A stretch of 8,859 nt of DNA, from assembly GCA_002839245.1 (NCBI GenBank), contig PGXR01000129.1, positions 1-8,859 on the forward strand, written 5' to 3'. The notes below the pieces were generated by a model. That model saw only the letters and a program-made list of their open reading frames with translations, ran no database searches and was not told the origin of the DNA. The position numbers were made by a program, and so were the translations under genes. This stretch comes from Spirochaetae bacterium HGW-Spirochaetae-7 (GTDB taxonomy: Bacteria; Spirochaetota; Spirochaetia; Treponematales; UBA12059). Positions 1-5,593 of this stretch are shown here, piece after piece. Every line of letters starts with the position of its first letter. The first letter of the stretch is position 1.

Positions 1-187
1 CCTGAGCACCTTGAGCTCGCCCATCACCCGCTCGCTTCGCTTCTGGTCGTTCCAGAAGCCAGGTTCGCCGGATTGCGCTTCCTTTGTCTCTATCTTCGAG
101 CGTATCGTCGCGGCGTCAAAGACGCCCCCAAATTTCGGCTACTTCTCGCTTGAGTTCGGCTATCGGCGCCGCCAGTTCTTCGATCAT
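1..187 (-). CDS. prfB: Peptide chain release factor 2 (RF2), 5' part, with programmed +1 frameshift
   Basis: RF2 recognises UGA and UAA stop codons on the ribosome and triggers peptide release. Only the N-terminal part is in the window; the gene runs off its left edge. From ATG at 187 the zero frame reads 23 codons (MIEELAAPIAELKREV, then AEIWGRL) and meets an in-frame TGA at 118-116. A +1 shift at CTT-TGA-C continues into LDAATIRSKIETKEAQSG and then EPGFWNDQKRSERVMGELK, which matches the RF2 N-terminal helical domain (the 'P.FW.D' motif). The new frame stays open to base 1, 39 codons. The start is supported by GGGAG at 198-194, 6 nt upstream of ATG. The catalytic GGQ and SPF motifs lie outside the window. 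The gene follows the Cas2-like gene by 51 bp on the same strand and may be co-transcribed with it. An annotator unaware of the shift would call this a broken gene; it is not. Confidence 0.93.
115..129 (-). promoter_or_regulatory. prfB programmed +1 frameshift signal (GGGGG-CGT-CTT-TGA-C)
   Basis: Read on the minus strand, a Shine-Dalgarno-like GGGGG (129-125) is followed after three bases (CGT) by the slippery CTT codon, the in-frame TGA stop (118-116) and C. This is the canonical prfB recoding layout, with the internal SD three bases before CTT and the weak UGA-C stop context. From known biology, low RF2 lets the ribosome pause at UGA and slip +1, giving autoregulation of RF2. The sequence match is direct; function is inferred from the family. 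Confidence 0.92.
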
Positions 188-238
188 GGTGTACTCCCAT
201 CGTGGATTTTAGCAATTGCTCCACCCGGCATGACAGGG

Positions 239-526
239 TCACGCCTTTTCCGACGAGGCCCTGACTATCACGCGCCGCCACTTGTTTTCCTTGAGTATGG
301 AAACGGCCAGGCGGCCATCGACCGGATACTGATACATCCGGACGGTATCATAATAGTCGGTAACCTTGTCGATATCGCGCTTGAGAGCCGCGACCTGTTT
401 TTCGCTCGCCCTGGCACTTTCGAAGCATGCGCGCTGCACCTTCTCGAAGCCGTACTGAGGCAAGAGCGCGTAGACTGCGGCGCGGGAATCCTCGCCTCCG
501 AGATCACAGACGACTGACACGAACAT
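239..526 (-). CDS. Stand-alone Cas2-like protein (95 aa)
   Basis: A small ferredoxin-fold protein resembling CRISPR-associated Cas2. The N-terminus MFVSVVCDLG looks like the Cas2 first strand with the conserved aspartate (D8). YGFEKVQRACFES (residues 25-37) matches the Cas2 'YG.ERVQ.SVFE' segment, and DTVRMY (60-65) matches the later 'D.vRiY' strand. The length is normal for Cas2. Cas2 dimers bridge Cas1 during spacer integration; some relatives such as VapD are nucleases. No cas1, effector gene or CRISPR array is visible here, and the neighbour is prfB, so a role outside adaptation is possible. I chose ATG at 526 because Cas2 proteins start directly at the first strand. A TTG at 604 with AGGAA upstream would add 26 unrelated residues. 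ATG 526 has no clear SD but sits where the predicted transcript begins. Family call is fairly good; function is unknown. Confidence 0.72.
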   Translation of the reverse strand: MFVSVVCDLGGEDSRAAVYALLPQYGFEKVQRACFESARASEKQVAALKRDIDKVTDYYDTVRMYQYPVDGRLAVSILKENKWRRVIVRASSEKA

Positions 527-533
527 GGCGTAT

Positions 534-561
534 GGTATACGAAGCGCTTGGCACGTGTCAA
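534..561 (-). promoter_or_regulatory. Putative sigma70 promoter of the Cas2-like gene
   Basis: On the minus strand a perfect -35 TTGACA (561-556) is followed after 16 bp by TATACC (539-534). The predicted start of transcription is near 526-528, essentially at the ATG of the Cas2-like gene, which lacks an SD. This implies a leaderless or near-leaderless mRNA. If the longer TTG (604) start were used, these bases would be coding and the match fortuitous. Confidence 0.5.
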
Positions 562-574
562 ACGCGGGTAATGG

Positions 575-605
575 CTTGAATGTGCACCAAGCTCTTGCAT
601 TCAAG
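575..605. repeat. 8-bp inverted repeat in the divergent cas2-like/ABC-F intergenic region
   Basis: CTTGAATG (575-582) and CATTCAAG (598-605) are perfect reverse complements separated by 15 bases. The pair lies between the two divergent genes and its right arm overlaps the proposed ABC-F -35 element. It could be an operator, or a weak RNA hairpin if transcription starts further upstream. There is no direct evidence for either role. Confidence 0.4.
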
Positions 606-623
606 GCGTTTTTCCTGCATTAT
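595..623 (+). promoter_or_regulatory. Possible promoter of the ABC-F gene
   Basis: TTGCAT (595-600), a 17-bp spacer and CATTAT (618-623) make a moderate sigma70 match. It would start transcription near 630 and leave a leader of about 37 nt before the TTG start at 667. The match is imperfect in both hexamers, so this is a tentative call. Confidence 0.33.
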
Positions 624-666
624 CCGCATACGCCTACGGAATCTTACACATCATAAGGAAATTCAC

Positions 667-2301
667 TTGATCAATGTCAGCGAACTGAAGCTCGGTTTTG
701 GCGAGCGCATCCTGTTCAAGGATGTCAACCTTAAATTCGTGCCGGGCAATTGCTACGGCATCATCGGCGCCAACGGATCTGGCAAGTCGACCTTCCTCAA
801 GGTACTGTCCGGGGAACTCGAGCCCGATTTCGGCCAGGTGTCGTACCCGCCAAAGCTTCGCATGGCGGTGCTCAGGCAGGACCATTTCGAGTTCGAGGGC
901 GAACGACTCGTCGACGTCGTCATCCGCGGCTACGACAAGCTATACTCCATCATGAAGGAACGCGAAGCCGTCTACGCCAAGGAAGATTTCAGCGAGGCCG
1001 ACGGCATCCGCGCCAGCGTGCTCGAAGGCGAGTTCGCTGAAATAGGCGGCTGGGAAGCCGAGGCCCAGGCTTCCATCCTGCTGTCCGGACTCGGCGTTCC
1101 CGAACCGGACCACGGACGGCTCATGCGAGAGGTTCCCGAAAGCCTCAAGGTCCGCGCCCTGCTTGCCCAGGCGCTTTTCGGAACCCCCGACATTCTCCTG
1201 CTCGACGAACCCACCAACGGCCTCGACCTGGACAGCATCACCTGGCTCGAGGATTTCCTCATGGATTTCCAGAACATCGTCATAGTAGTGTCCCACGACA
1301 GGCACTTCCTGAACTCCGTCTGCACCCAGATATGCGATATCGATTTTGGATTCATTCGACAATATCCGGGCAACTATGACTTCTGGTTCAAGGTGAGCAG
1401 GATGCTCCAGTCCCAGCTCAAGGACCTCAAGAAACGCCGCGAGGACAAGATCAAGGACCTGAAGGAATTCATCCAGCGCTTCGCGTCGAACGCCGCGAAG
1501 AGCCGGCAAGCGACGAGCAGGCGCAAGGTGCTGGACAAGCTGGAGGTCGAGGACCTCCAGCCGACGAGCAGGCGCTTCCCGTGGGTCGGCTTCAAGCCGG
1601 ACCGGGACCCCGGCAACAACGTCCTGGCCACCAGGGGCCTGACCAAGGTGGAAGACGGCAAGGCCGTGCTGTCGAAACTGGACCTGGTCGTCAACCGCGG
1701 CGACAAGATAGCCTTCGTCGGCAAGGAGCACCTGTCCAAGACAGCCTTCTTCAGGATCATATCCGGGGAGGACAAGGAATTCTCGGGCGATTTCACCTGG
1801 GGCCAGACGATGAGCACGGCGTATTTCCCCAAGGAGAATGCCGTCCTCTTCGACTCCGACGACACGATAGTCGAATGGCTCAAGCGCTACACCTCGAGCG
1901 ACGACGAGACCTATATCCGCTCCTTCCTCGGCCGGATGCTGTTTTCCGGCGACGAAGCGCTGAAACCCGTTCGCGTCCTGTCCGGCGGCGAGAAGGTCCG
2001 ATGCCTGCTGTCGAGGATGATGCTCCAGGCGGCGAACTGCCTGATACTCGACGAGCCGACGAACCACCTCGACCTCGAGTCCATCACCGCGCTGAACAAC
2101 GGACTCATGGAATTCCCCGGAATCATACTCTTCACGAGCCACGACCATGAATTCGTCAACTCGATCGCCAACCGTGTCATCGAGTTCTGCCCCGGCGGCG
2201 TCATAGACCGCATGGTGAACTTCGACGAGTACCTGAAGGACGACCAGGTCAAGGCTCTCCGGGACCAGTACTACCACGGACACGTTGTAGCAGAAATCTA
2301 G
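667..2301 (+). CDS. ABC-F family ATPase, YbiT-like (544 aa)
   Basis: A soluble tandem-ATPase protein of the ABC-F family, which binds the ribosomal E site and relieves stalled or non-productive translation. Domain 1 has Walker A GANGSGKST (residues 34-42), a degenerate signature VPESLK (156-161) and Walker B LLLDEPTN (D180, E181). A charged, helical arm/linker follows (about 239-315), including the FASNAAKSRQATSRR segment typical of YbiT. Domain 2 has an altered Walker A, GKEHLSKT (352-359, Ser where Gly is usual), a full LSGGEK signature (from 438) and Walker B LDEPTNHLD (from about 460). There are no membrane segments, so it is not a transporter. TTG at 667 was chosen because AAGGAA lies 6 nt upstream (655-660) and homology begins there; extension to 580 adds unrelated residues. 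It diverges from the Cas2-like gene. Resemblance to E. coli YbiT is from memory, so I leave the symbol blank. Confidence 0.93.
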   Translation: MINVSELKLGFGERILFKDVNLKFVPGNCYGIIGANGSGKSTFLKVLSGELEPDFGQVSYPPKLRMAVLRQDHFEFEGERLVDVVIRGYDKLYSIMKEREAVYAKEDFSEADGIRASVLEGEFAEIGGWEAEAQASILLSGLGVPEPDHGRLMREVPESLKVRALLAQALFGTPDILLLDEPTNGLDLDSITWLEDFLMDFQNIVIVVSHDRHFLNSVCTQICDIDFGFIRQYPGNYDFWFKVSRMLQSQLKDLKKRREDKIKDLKEFIQRFASNAAKSRQATSRRKVLDKLEVEDLQPTSRRFPWVGFKPDRDPGNNVLATRGLTKVEDGKAVLSKLDLVVNRGDKIAFVGKEHLSKTAFFRIISGEDKEFSGDFTWGQTMSTAYFPKENAVLFDSDDTIVEWLKRYTSSDDETYIRSFLGRMLFSGDEALKPVRVLSGGEKVRCLLSRMMLQAANCLILDEPTNHLDLESITALNNGLMEFPGIILFTSHDHEFVNSIANRVIEFCPGGVIDRMVNFDEYLKDDQVKALRDQYYHGHVVAEI

Positions 2302-2326
2302 CGAACGCGGACTTCGCCGCGTTCGC
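2301..2326. terminator. Perfect 10-bp hairpin at the ABC-F stop codon
   Basis: GCGAACGCGG (2301-2310) pairs perfectly with CCGCGTTCGC (2317-2326) around a 6-base loop. The stem begins at the last base of the ABC-F TAG stop. No T-run follows on the plus strand, so it is not a textbook intrinsic terminator, but its strength and its position between convergent genes favour a transcription-end or mRNA 3'-protecting role. Confidence 0.62.
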
Positions 2327-2328
2327 TG

Positions 2329-2373
2329 CCCGCAGATCAAGCGGACTCGCGAAGCTCGCCGCTTATCTGCGGG
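2329..2373. terminator. Second long hairpin between convergent genes
   Basis: CCCGCAGAT (2329-2337) pairs with ATCTGCGGG (2365-2373). After a one-base bulge, AAGCGG (2339-2344) pairs with CCGCTT (2359-2364), giving about 15 bp of stem around a 14-base loop. It lies 2 bp after the first hairpin. Being symmetric, it could end transcription from both the ABC-F gene and the incoming peptidase operon. No poly-T tract is present on either side. Confidence 0.58.
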
Positions 2374-2385
2374 GCTTGGCTGAGG

Positions 2386-2481
2386 GCTTGTCGGGAGCAT
2401 GATGGCCGCTCGCGGTGCGAGGCGGCATCCTGGGCTTGTCTGCGGCAGGATGACCGCTCGCTGCGCGAGGCGGCATCCTGT
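2386..2481. repeat. Two tandem copies of a 48-bp imperfect repeat
   Basis: Two units begin with GCTTGTC at 2386 and 2434, exactly 48 bp apart, and end in GAGGCGGCATCCTG (2419-2432 and 2467-2480). By hand alignment they differ at about eight positions. Each unit also contains partial inverted repeats (CATCCTG against CAGGATG), so transcripts could fold. The stretch lies in the non-coding convergent gap and looks like a GC-rich intergenic repeat family. I see no transposase and no credible gene in it. Confidence 0.75.
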
Positions 2482-2517
2482 GGGAGGCGGCATCCTGTGG
2501 GAGGCGGCATCCTGCGG
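2467..2517. repeat. Three tandem 17-bp repeats (GAGGCGGCATCCTGTGG)
   Basis: The 17-bp unit occurs at 2467-2483, 2484-2500 and 2501-2517. The first two copies are identical and the third differs by one base (TGG to CGG). The core is the same 14-mer that ends each 48-bp unit, so the array probably grew by slippage from that end. The array stops 18 bp before the stop codon of the M20 peptidase. It is too short and regular for CRISPR, having no spacers. Confidence 0.85.
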
Positions 2518-2535
2518 GAGGGGTGGTCTGCTTTT

Positions 2536-3987
2536 TCAACCCATCCGGCGTATCAGCCTCTGGTAAAACTCGACGCCCTTGGCAAGCGAGGCGACGGGAA
2601 TGGCCTCGTTGACCGCGTGCATGCTGGCGCGTTCGGCCTTCGAGAGCTCGAACGGCGAGAAACGGTAGACGGTCGGCGATATGCGCGAGAAGTGCCGGGC
2701 GTCGGTACCGCCCAGCACGACGTACGGTGCGACGATGGCCTGGGGAAACACTTCCAGGATGGTCGCCGAGAGGACATCGATGGATGGCCCCGACAGCCCT
2801 GACACCGGCGAGGGTTCCCCCGGAAGCAGCGTACGCATCTCCACGAGGTCGTCGTGCAGCACTTTCCTGATCCTGTCGAAGGCGCCTGCCTGGGTCTGGC
2901 CCGTCGCCAACCTCACGTTGACCACGGCCCGGGCCTCGGTCGGGAGGATGTTCATGGCTTTCGAGCCCTCGAGCATCGTGACGGCGGTCGTCGTCCTGCA
3001 TATGGCGTTGAGCTCGCCTCCGAGCCTGCCGAATGCGAAAAGCAGCAATGGTTCGAAAAGCCACAGGTTGGCGAGCACGAGACGCAACCCGAACGACGCG
3101 TGGGGAGCCAGATGCGAGAACATCACTCTGGTGGCTTGGGGGAAACGGGCCGGGAACGGCCTGGACTCGAGCCTGATTATTGCCCTGGCGAGTCTCCATG
3201 AGGCTCCGCGCCTGGTCGGCGTCGACGAATGGCCGCCCGGGCTACGCACCAGCAACTCCAGGTCGGCAACGCCCTTCTCGGCAACGCCGACCATCGCAAG
3301 GGGTTTTGAGACGCCGGGGAAGACGCCGCGTACGACGGCACCGCCCTCGTCGAGTACCAGTCCGGGACTGACGCCAGACGCTTCGAGGTGGCTTACTATG
3401 GATGGAGCACCGTTGCCGCCGACCTCCTCGTCGTGCCCGAACGACAGGTATACGTCGCATCTTGGCGCGAAGCCCTGGGACAGAAGCGATTCGACGGCCT
3501 CGAAGGCGCAGACGAGGGTGCACTTCGTGTCTATGCTGCCGCGACCCCAGACTTTGCCGTCGTGGATGTCGCCCGAGAACGCGGGCCTTTCCCAGCCTTC
3601 GTCGTTAGCGGGTACGACATCGTAATGCGCCATCAGCACGAGTGGTCGAGCCTCGCCGCCGCCCGCGCCTGAACCCTTCCAGCGGTACAGCATCGAGTGG
3701 CCGTCGATAATCGTACGCTCGAGCCGTCGATGCGTCTCGGGGTAGAATTCCGGGAGCATGTCGCGGAACGCCGAAAACTCCGCTCGATCCCAGCCGCCCG
3801 GGTCCGGGCTCGAGACCGTTTTTTTTCGAACGAGGGCCGACAGGTGCCCGGCAGCGGCGTCGGCATCGACGGATACCGCTGCCGTAACCACGCTGCCGGG
3901 CGCTTTGCCCGGTCGTGCCATTATGGCCCTCGCGAGGACCACGATCGCGATGGCCACAAAAATACCCAGTATCAGTATCGCCGTCAT
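2536..3987 (-). CDS. Membrane-anchored M20 family metallopeptidase (483 aa)
   Basis: A di-zinc peptidase/deacylase of the M20 family, closest in layout to the larger CPS1/PM20D1-like carboxypeptidases. Residues 3-23 form a hydrophobic N-terminal anchor. Visible active-site residues are H121 in MAHYDVVP, bridging D153 in GRGSIDTK, catalytic E187 and ligand E188 in GHDEEVGG, D213 in VLDEGG, and H457 in HAVNE. The inserted dimerisation domain (about 230-360) carries the conserved GGHSS (H253). The full set suggests an active enzyme. Family members cleave dipeptides, C-terminal residues or N-acyl amino acids; the substrate here is unknown. ATG at 3987 is preceded by GGGGGG. It lies 17 bp after a membrane-protein gene and is the last gene of a three-gene operon, so it probably processes what the membrane pair transports. 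Family is certain; cellular orientation and substrate are inferred. Confidence 0.92.
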   Translation of the reverse strand: MTAILILGIFVAIAIVVLARAIMARPGKAPGSVVTAAVSVDADAAAGHLSALVRKKTVSSPDPGGWDRAEFSAFRDMLPEFYPETHRRLERTIIDGHSMLYRWKGSGAGGGEARPLVLMAHYDVVPANDEGWERPAFSGDIHDGKVWGRGSIDTKCTLVCAFEAVESLLSQGFAPRCDVYLSFGHDEEVGGNGAPSIVSHLEASGVSPGLVLDEGGAVVRGVFPGVSKPLAMVGVAEKGVADLELLVRSPGGHSSTPTRRGASWRLARAIIRLESRPFPARFPQATRVMFSHLAPHASFGLRLVLANLWLFEPLLLFAFGRLGGELNAICRTTTAVTMLEGSKAMNILPTEARAVVNVRLATGQTQAGAFDRIRKVLHDDLVEMRTLLPGEPSPVSGLSGPSIDVLSATILEVFPQAIVAPYVVLGGTDARHFSRISPTVYRFSPFELSKAERASMHAVNEAIPVASLAKGVEFYQRLIRRMG

Positions 3988-4004
3988 GAGCGCCCCCCAA
4001 TGCC

Positions 4005-4676
4005 TCAGAGCATGTGTTTCCGGTACATGAATCTCGCGGCTCCTATCGAGACCAAGGCGCCTGCCGGGATCAGTATCCCCACCGGAAGCGACGGCACCAC
4101 CGCGAACAATCCTATCATCAGCGCGAGCGGCGCCACCGCTATCTTCCAGTTCCTCGAGATGAACACTACGCCCAGTGCGCCGAACAGCGCCGGCAGCAGG
4201 TTGGCGAAGGCCGGCTTGAGCACCGGAGACTCGAGTACGGGGATGAGGTACGACATCATGAGCACACCGCAGACGAGCACGAGGTTGGTGACCAAAGACG
4301 AGGCGCCGACGGCGAGCGTCGAGATTATCTCGCCCTCCTTGGTCGACGGCTCCACCCCGGCCTGCTGCATGGCCGAGATCGCCGCAGGCACCTTGAGGTT
4401 GCTCAGGTTGCCGGTCACGAAGCCCAGGTAGGTACCGCCCGAGCCGAGCATCGGCGTGTACGTCAGCACCTCGATGATCGCTATCGGCCAGAAGACCATC
4501 ATCGTCGGAAGCAGCCCCGCGACGAGCTTGCCCAGCGGCGGCCAGACGCCGAAACGAAGCGATATAGCGAGCGGAACGCCCTGGGTGATTATTATCGCCG
4601 CGACCATCCAGAGGCGACCGTTGCGGTGAATCGTCTCGGCGTAGGACTTCGTTTCATTCTTGTTTCTGACGTTCAT
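4005..4676 (-). CDS. Polytopic membrane protein, partner of the DUF5058-like protein (223 aa)
   Basis: An integral membrane protein with about six hydrophobic segments (roughly residues 22-44, 50-72, 117-144, 155-174, 178-193 and 197-213). A conserved-looking loop, GTYLGFVTGNLSNLKVPAA (81-99), follows the second segment, and a small-residue-rich helix, TLAVGASSLVTNLVL, lies near 120-134. I do not recognise a named family. The start at 4676 overlaps the stop of the upstream gene as ATGA, with AAGGGGGG 6 nt upstream inside that gene, so the two are probably translationally coupled and made in fixed ratio. That coupling, similar size and shared operon suggest two subunits of one carrier or channel. 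An upstream extension of the open frame (to 5489) overlaps the neighbouring gene and is rejected. Confidence 0.85.
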   Translation of the reverse strand: MNVRNKNETKSYAETIHRNGRLWMVAAIIITQGVPLAISLRFGVWPPLGKLVAGLLPTMMVFWPIAIIEVLTYTPMLGSGGTYLGFVTGNLSNLKVPAAISAMQQAGVEPSTKEGEIISTLAVGASSLVTNLVLVCGVLMMSYLIPVLESPVLKPAFANLLPALFGALGVVFISRNWKIAVAPLALMIGLFAVVPSLPVGILIPAGALVSIGAARFMYRKHML

Positions 4677-5389
4677 AGCGAGCCCCCCTTGAGCGCCAGC
4701 GAATAGATGGCCGCCACCGCCATGCCCGCGATCATGCTGACGGGCATCGCGTAATTCTCGAGCTTCGACAGCCCCGTCTTCCTGATCAAGAGGCCGAAGG
4801 TCGCCATGACCGCCGCCGACGAAAGGAGCGTCAGTATCGAAACGGCACCCCCGCCGAGCGAACTGCCGAGGAATGCCGAGATGAGGCCCATGAACATCGC
4901 GGTGATCAGGAGCCCCGACCATTTGACGTCCCTGATCTGGGCCTTGTGTATTCCCGACTGGATGCCCTTGGCGAAAAAGGTGACGAGTATCATCGCGAAG
5001 ACAGAGCCGAGTGACATGGCCCAGGCTATCGCGGAGAATATCTCCCGGTCCACGATGGACCCCTTGATGGTGGAATCGAAAGCCTGCGCGGCCGTCTCGG
5101 CCGCGGGCAATTCGTAGGTTATGGCGCCGACGACGCTGAGCCGTATCCACGGCAACGGCAAGCCGAGCGATCCGGCCAGCGTCAGTACGGCGAGCAGGAT
5201 GGCTATCGACGGTACTATCGAGAATATGCCGCTTCCCATCAGCGCCTTTTTCATCACCGCCGTACCTATGCCCAGCCGCCGGCCTTCCTTCCAGGCTTGC
5301 GAGATGAATACAAGGCTCTGGACGGTCACGAACAGTGCCACGAAAGCGCCGAGAGCGAATAGGAAGGGACTGTTGCGGATGTCGTCCAT
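4673..5389 (-). CDS. DUF5058-like membrane protein, putative transporter subunit (238 aa)
   Basis: An integral membrane protein with about six hydrophobic segments (roughly 8-30, 50-75, 118-140, 157-175, 180-203 and 213-234). The segment GIFSIVPSIAILLAVLTLAG (54-73) followed by LPLPWIRLSVVGAITYELPA (77-96) resembles the DUF5058 family as I remember it; a profile search would settle this. The large extramembrane loop (about 92-117) is acidic with few charged clusters. The start at 5389 is supported by AAAGGAG, 8 nt upstream, and by the promoter at 5461-5489. It is the first gene of the operon with the partner membrane protein (ATGA overlap) and the M20 peptidase. The biochemical role of DUF5058 is not known to me. 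A transporter for peptides or acylated amino acids is inferred from the peptidase neighbour only. Confidence 0.85.
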   Translation of the reverse strand: MDDIRNSPFLFALGAFVALFVTVQSLVFISQAWKEGRRLGIGTAVMKKALMGSGIFSIVPSIAILLAVLTLAGSLGLPLPWIRLSVVGAITYELPAAETAAQAFDSTIKGSIVDREIFSAIAWAMSLGSVFAMILVTFFAKGIQSGIHKAQIRDVKWSGLLITAMFMGLISAFLGSSLGGGAVSILTLLSSAAVMATFGLLIRKTGLSKLENYAMPVSMIAGMAVAAIYSLALKGGSL

Positions 5390-5420
5390 GCGGGTGGCTC
5401 CTTTGCAGTAGCGTCATAGG

Positions 5421-5460
5421 ATGCGGAAACGGGGAGTCGAATGCGGAAACGGAAGGTCGA
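5421..5460. repeat. Two tandem 20-bp repeats at the transport-operon start site
   Basis: Units at 5421-5440 and 5441-5460 share ATGCGGAAACGG and GTCGA and differ at three adjacent positions (13-15). They abut the -10 element of the minus-strand promoter, and the predicted start site (about 5454) falls inside the unit next to it. Two helical turns of spacing put both units on the same face of DNA. This arrangement is typical of a repressor operator, or they could act in the leader RNA. Confidence 0.62.
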
Positions 5461-5489
5461 TGTATACCCCTGCAGACCGGGGATGTCAA
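5461..5489 (-). promoter_or_regulatory. Strong sigma70 promoter of the DUF5058/partner/M20 operon
   Basis: On the minus strand TTGACA (5489-5484), a spacer of exactly 17 bp (5483-5467) and TATACA (5466-5461) give a perfect -35 and a 5/6 -10 element. The spacer is bounded by CCCC and GGGG. Predicted transcription starts near 5454, leaving a leader of about 65 nt that contains the tandem 20-bp repeats and the AAAGGAG ribosome site. This is the best promoter in the window. Confidence 0.75.
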
Positions 5490-5530
5490 TAAAATTCGGC
5501 CGCATGCACCTATGAGGATGCACGCAAGTC

Positions 5531-5558
5531 TTGTGGAATGCCGGTTGCGGATTATAGT
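5531..5558 (+). promoter_or_regulatory. Possible promoter of the thioredoxin-CAP gene
   Basis: TTGTGG (5531-5536), a 16-bp spacer and TATAGT (5553-5558) form a moderate sigma70 match on the plus strand. Transcription would start near 5565 and give a leader of about 29 nt, including GGAGG at 5584-5588, before the ATG at 5594. Confidence 0.42.
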
Positions 5559-5593
5559 TGTACCCAGGCAACAGGTTGCGGTCGGAGGTTCTC

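Noticed and set aside
11..517. Plus-strand open frame of 168 codons over prfB and the Cas2-like gene
   Set aside because: Opposite-strand shadow of two genes with recognisable products; no ribosome site and no family resemblance.
940..2493. Long open frame (517 codons) antisense to the ABC-F gene
   Set aside because: It mirrors the GC-biased codon positions of a clear ABC-F gene, has no recognisable domain, and its start lies in the tandem repeat block.
2467..2517. Tandem 17-bp repeats as a CRISPR array for the nearby Cas2-like gene
   Set aside because: The units abut with no spacers and are too short; this is a simple tandem repeat.
2363..3199. Minus-strand open frame running through the repeats into the M20 gene
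   Set aside because: Out of frame with the M20 peptidase, and its C-terminal part is only a translation of the tandem repeats.
4677..5489. N-terminal extension of the second membrane protein (open frame continuing to 5489)
   Set aside because: The extension is Arg/His-rich, overlaps the whole DUF5058-like gene out of frame, and the true start is marked by the ATGA overlap and its own SD.
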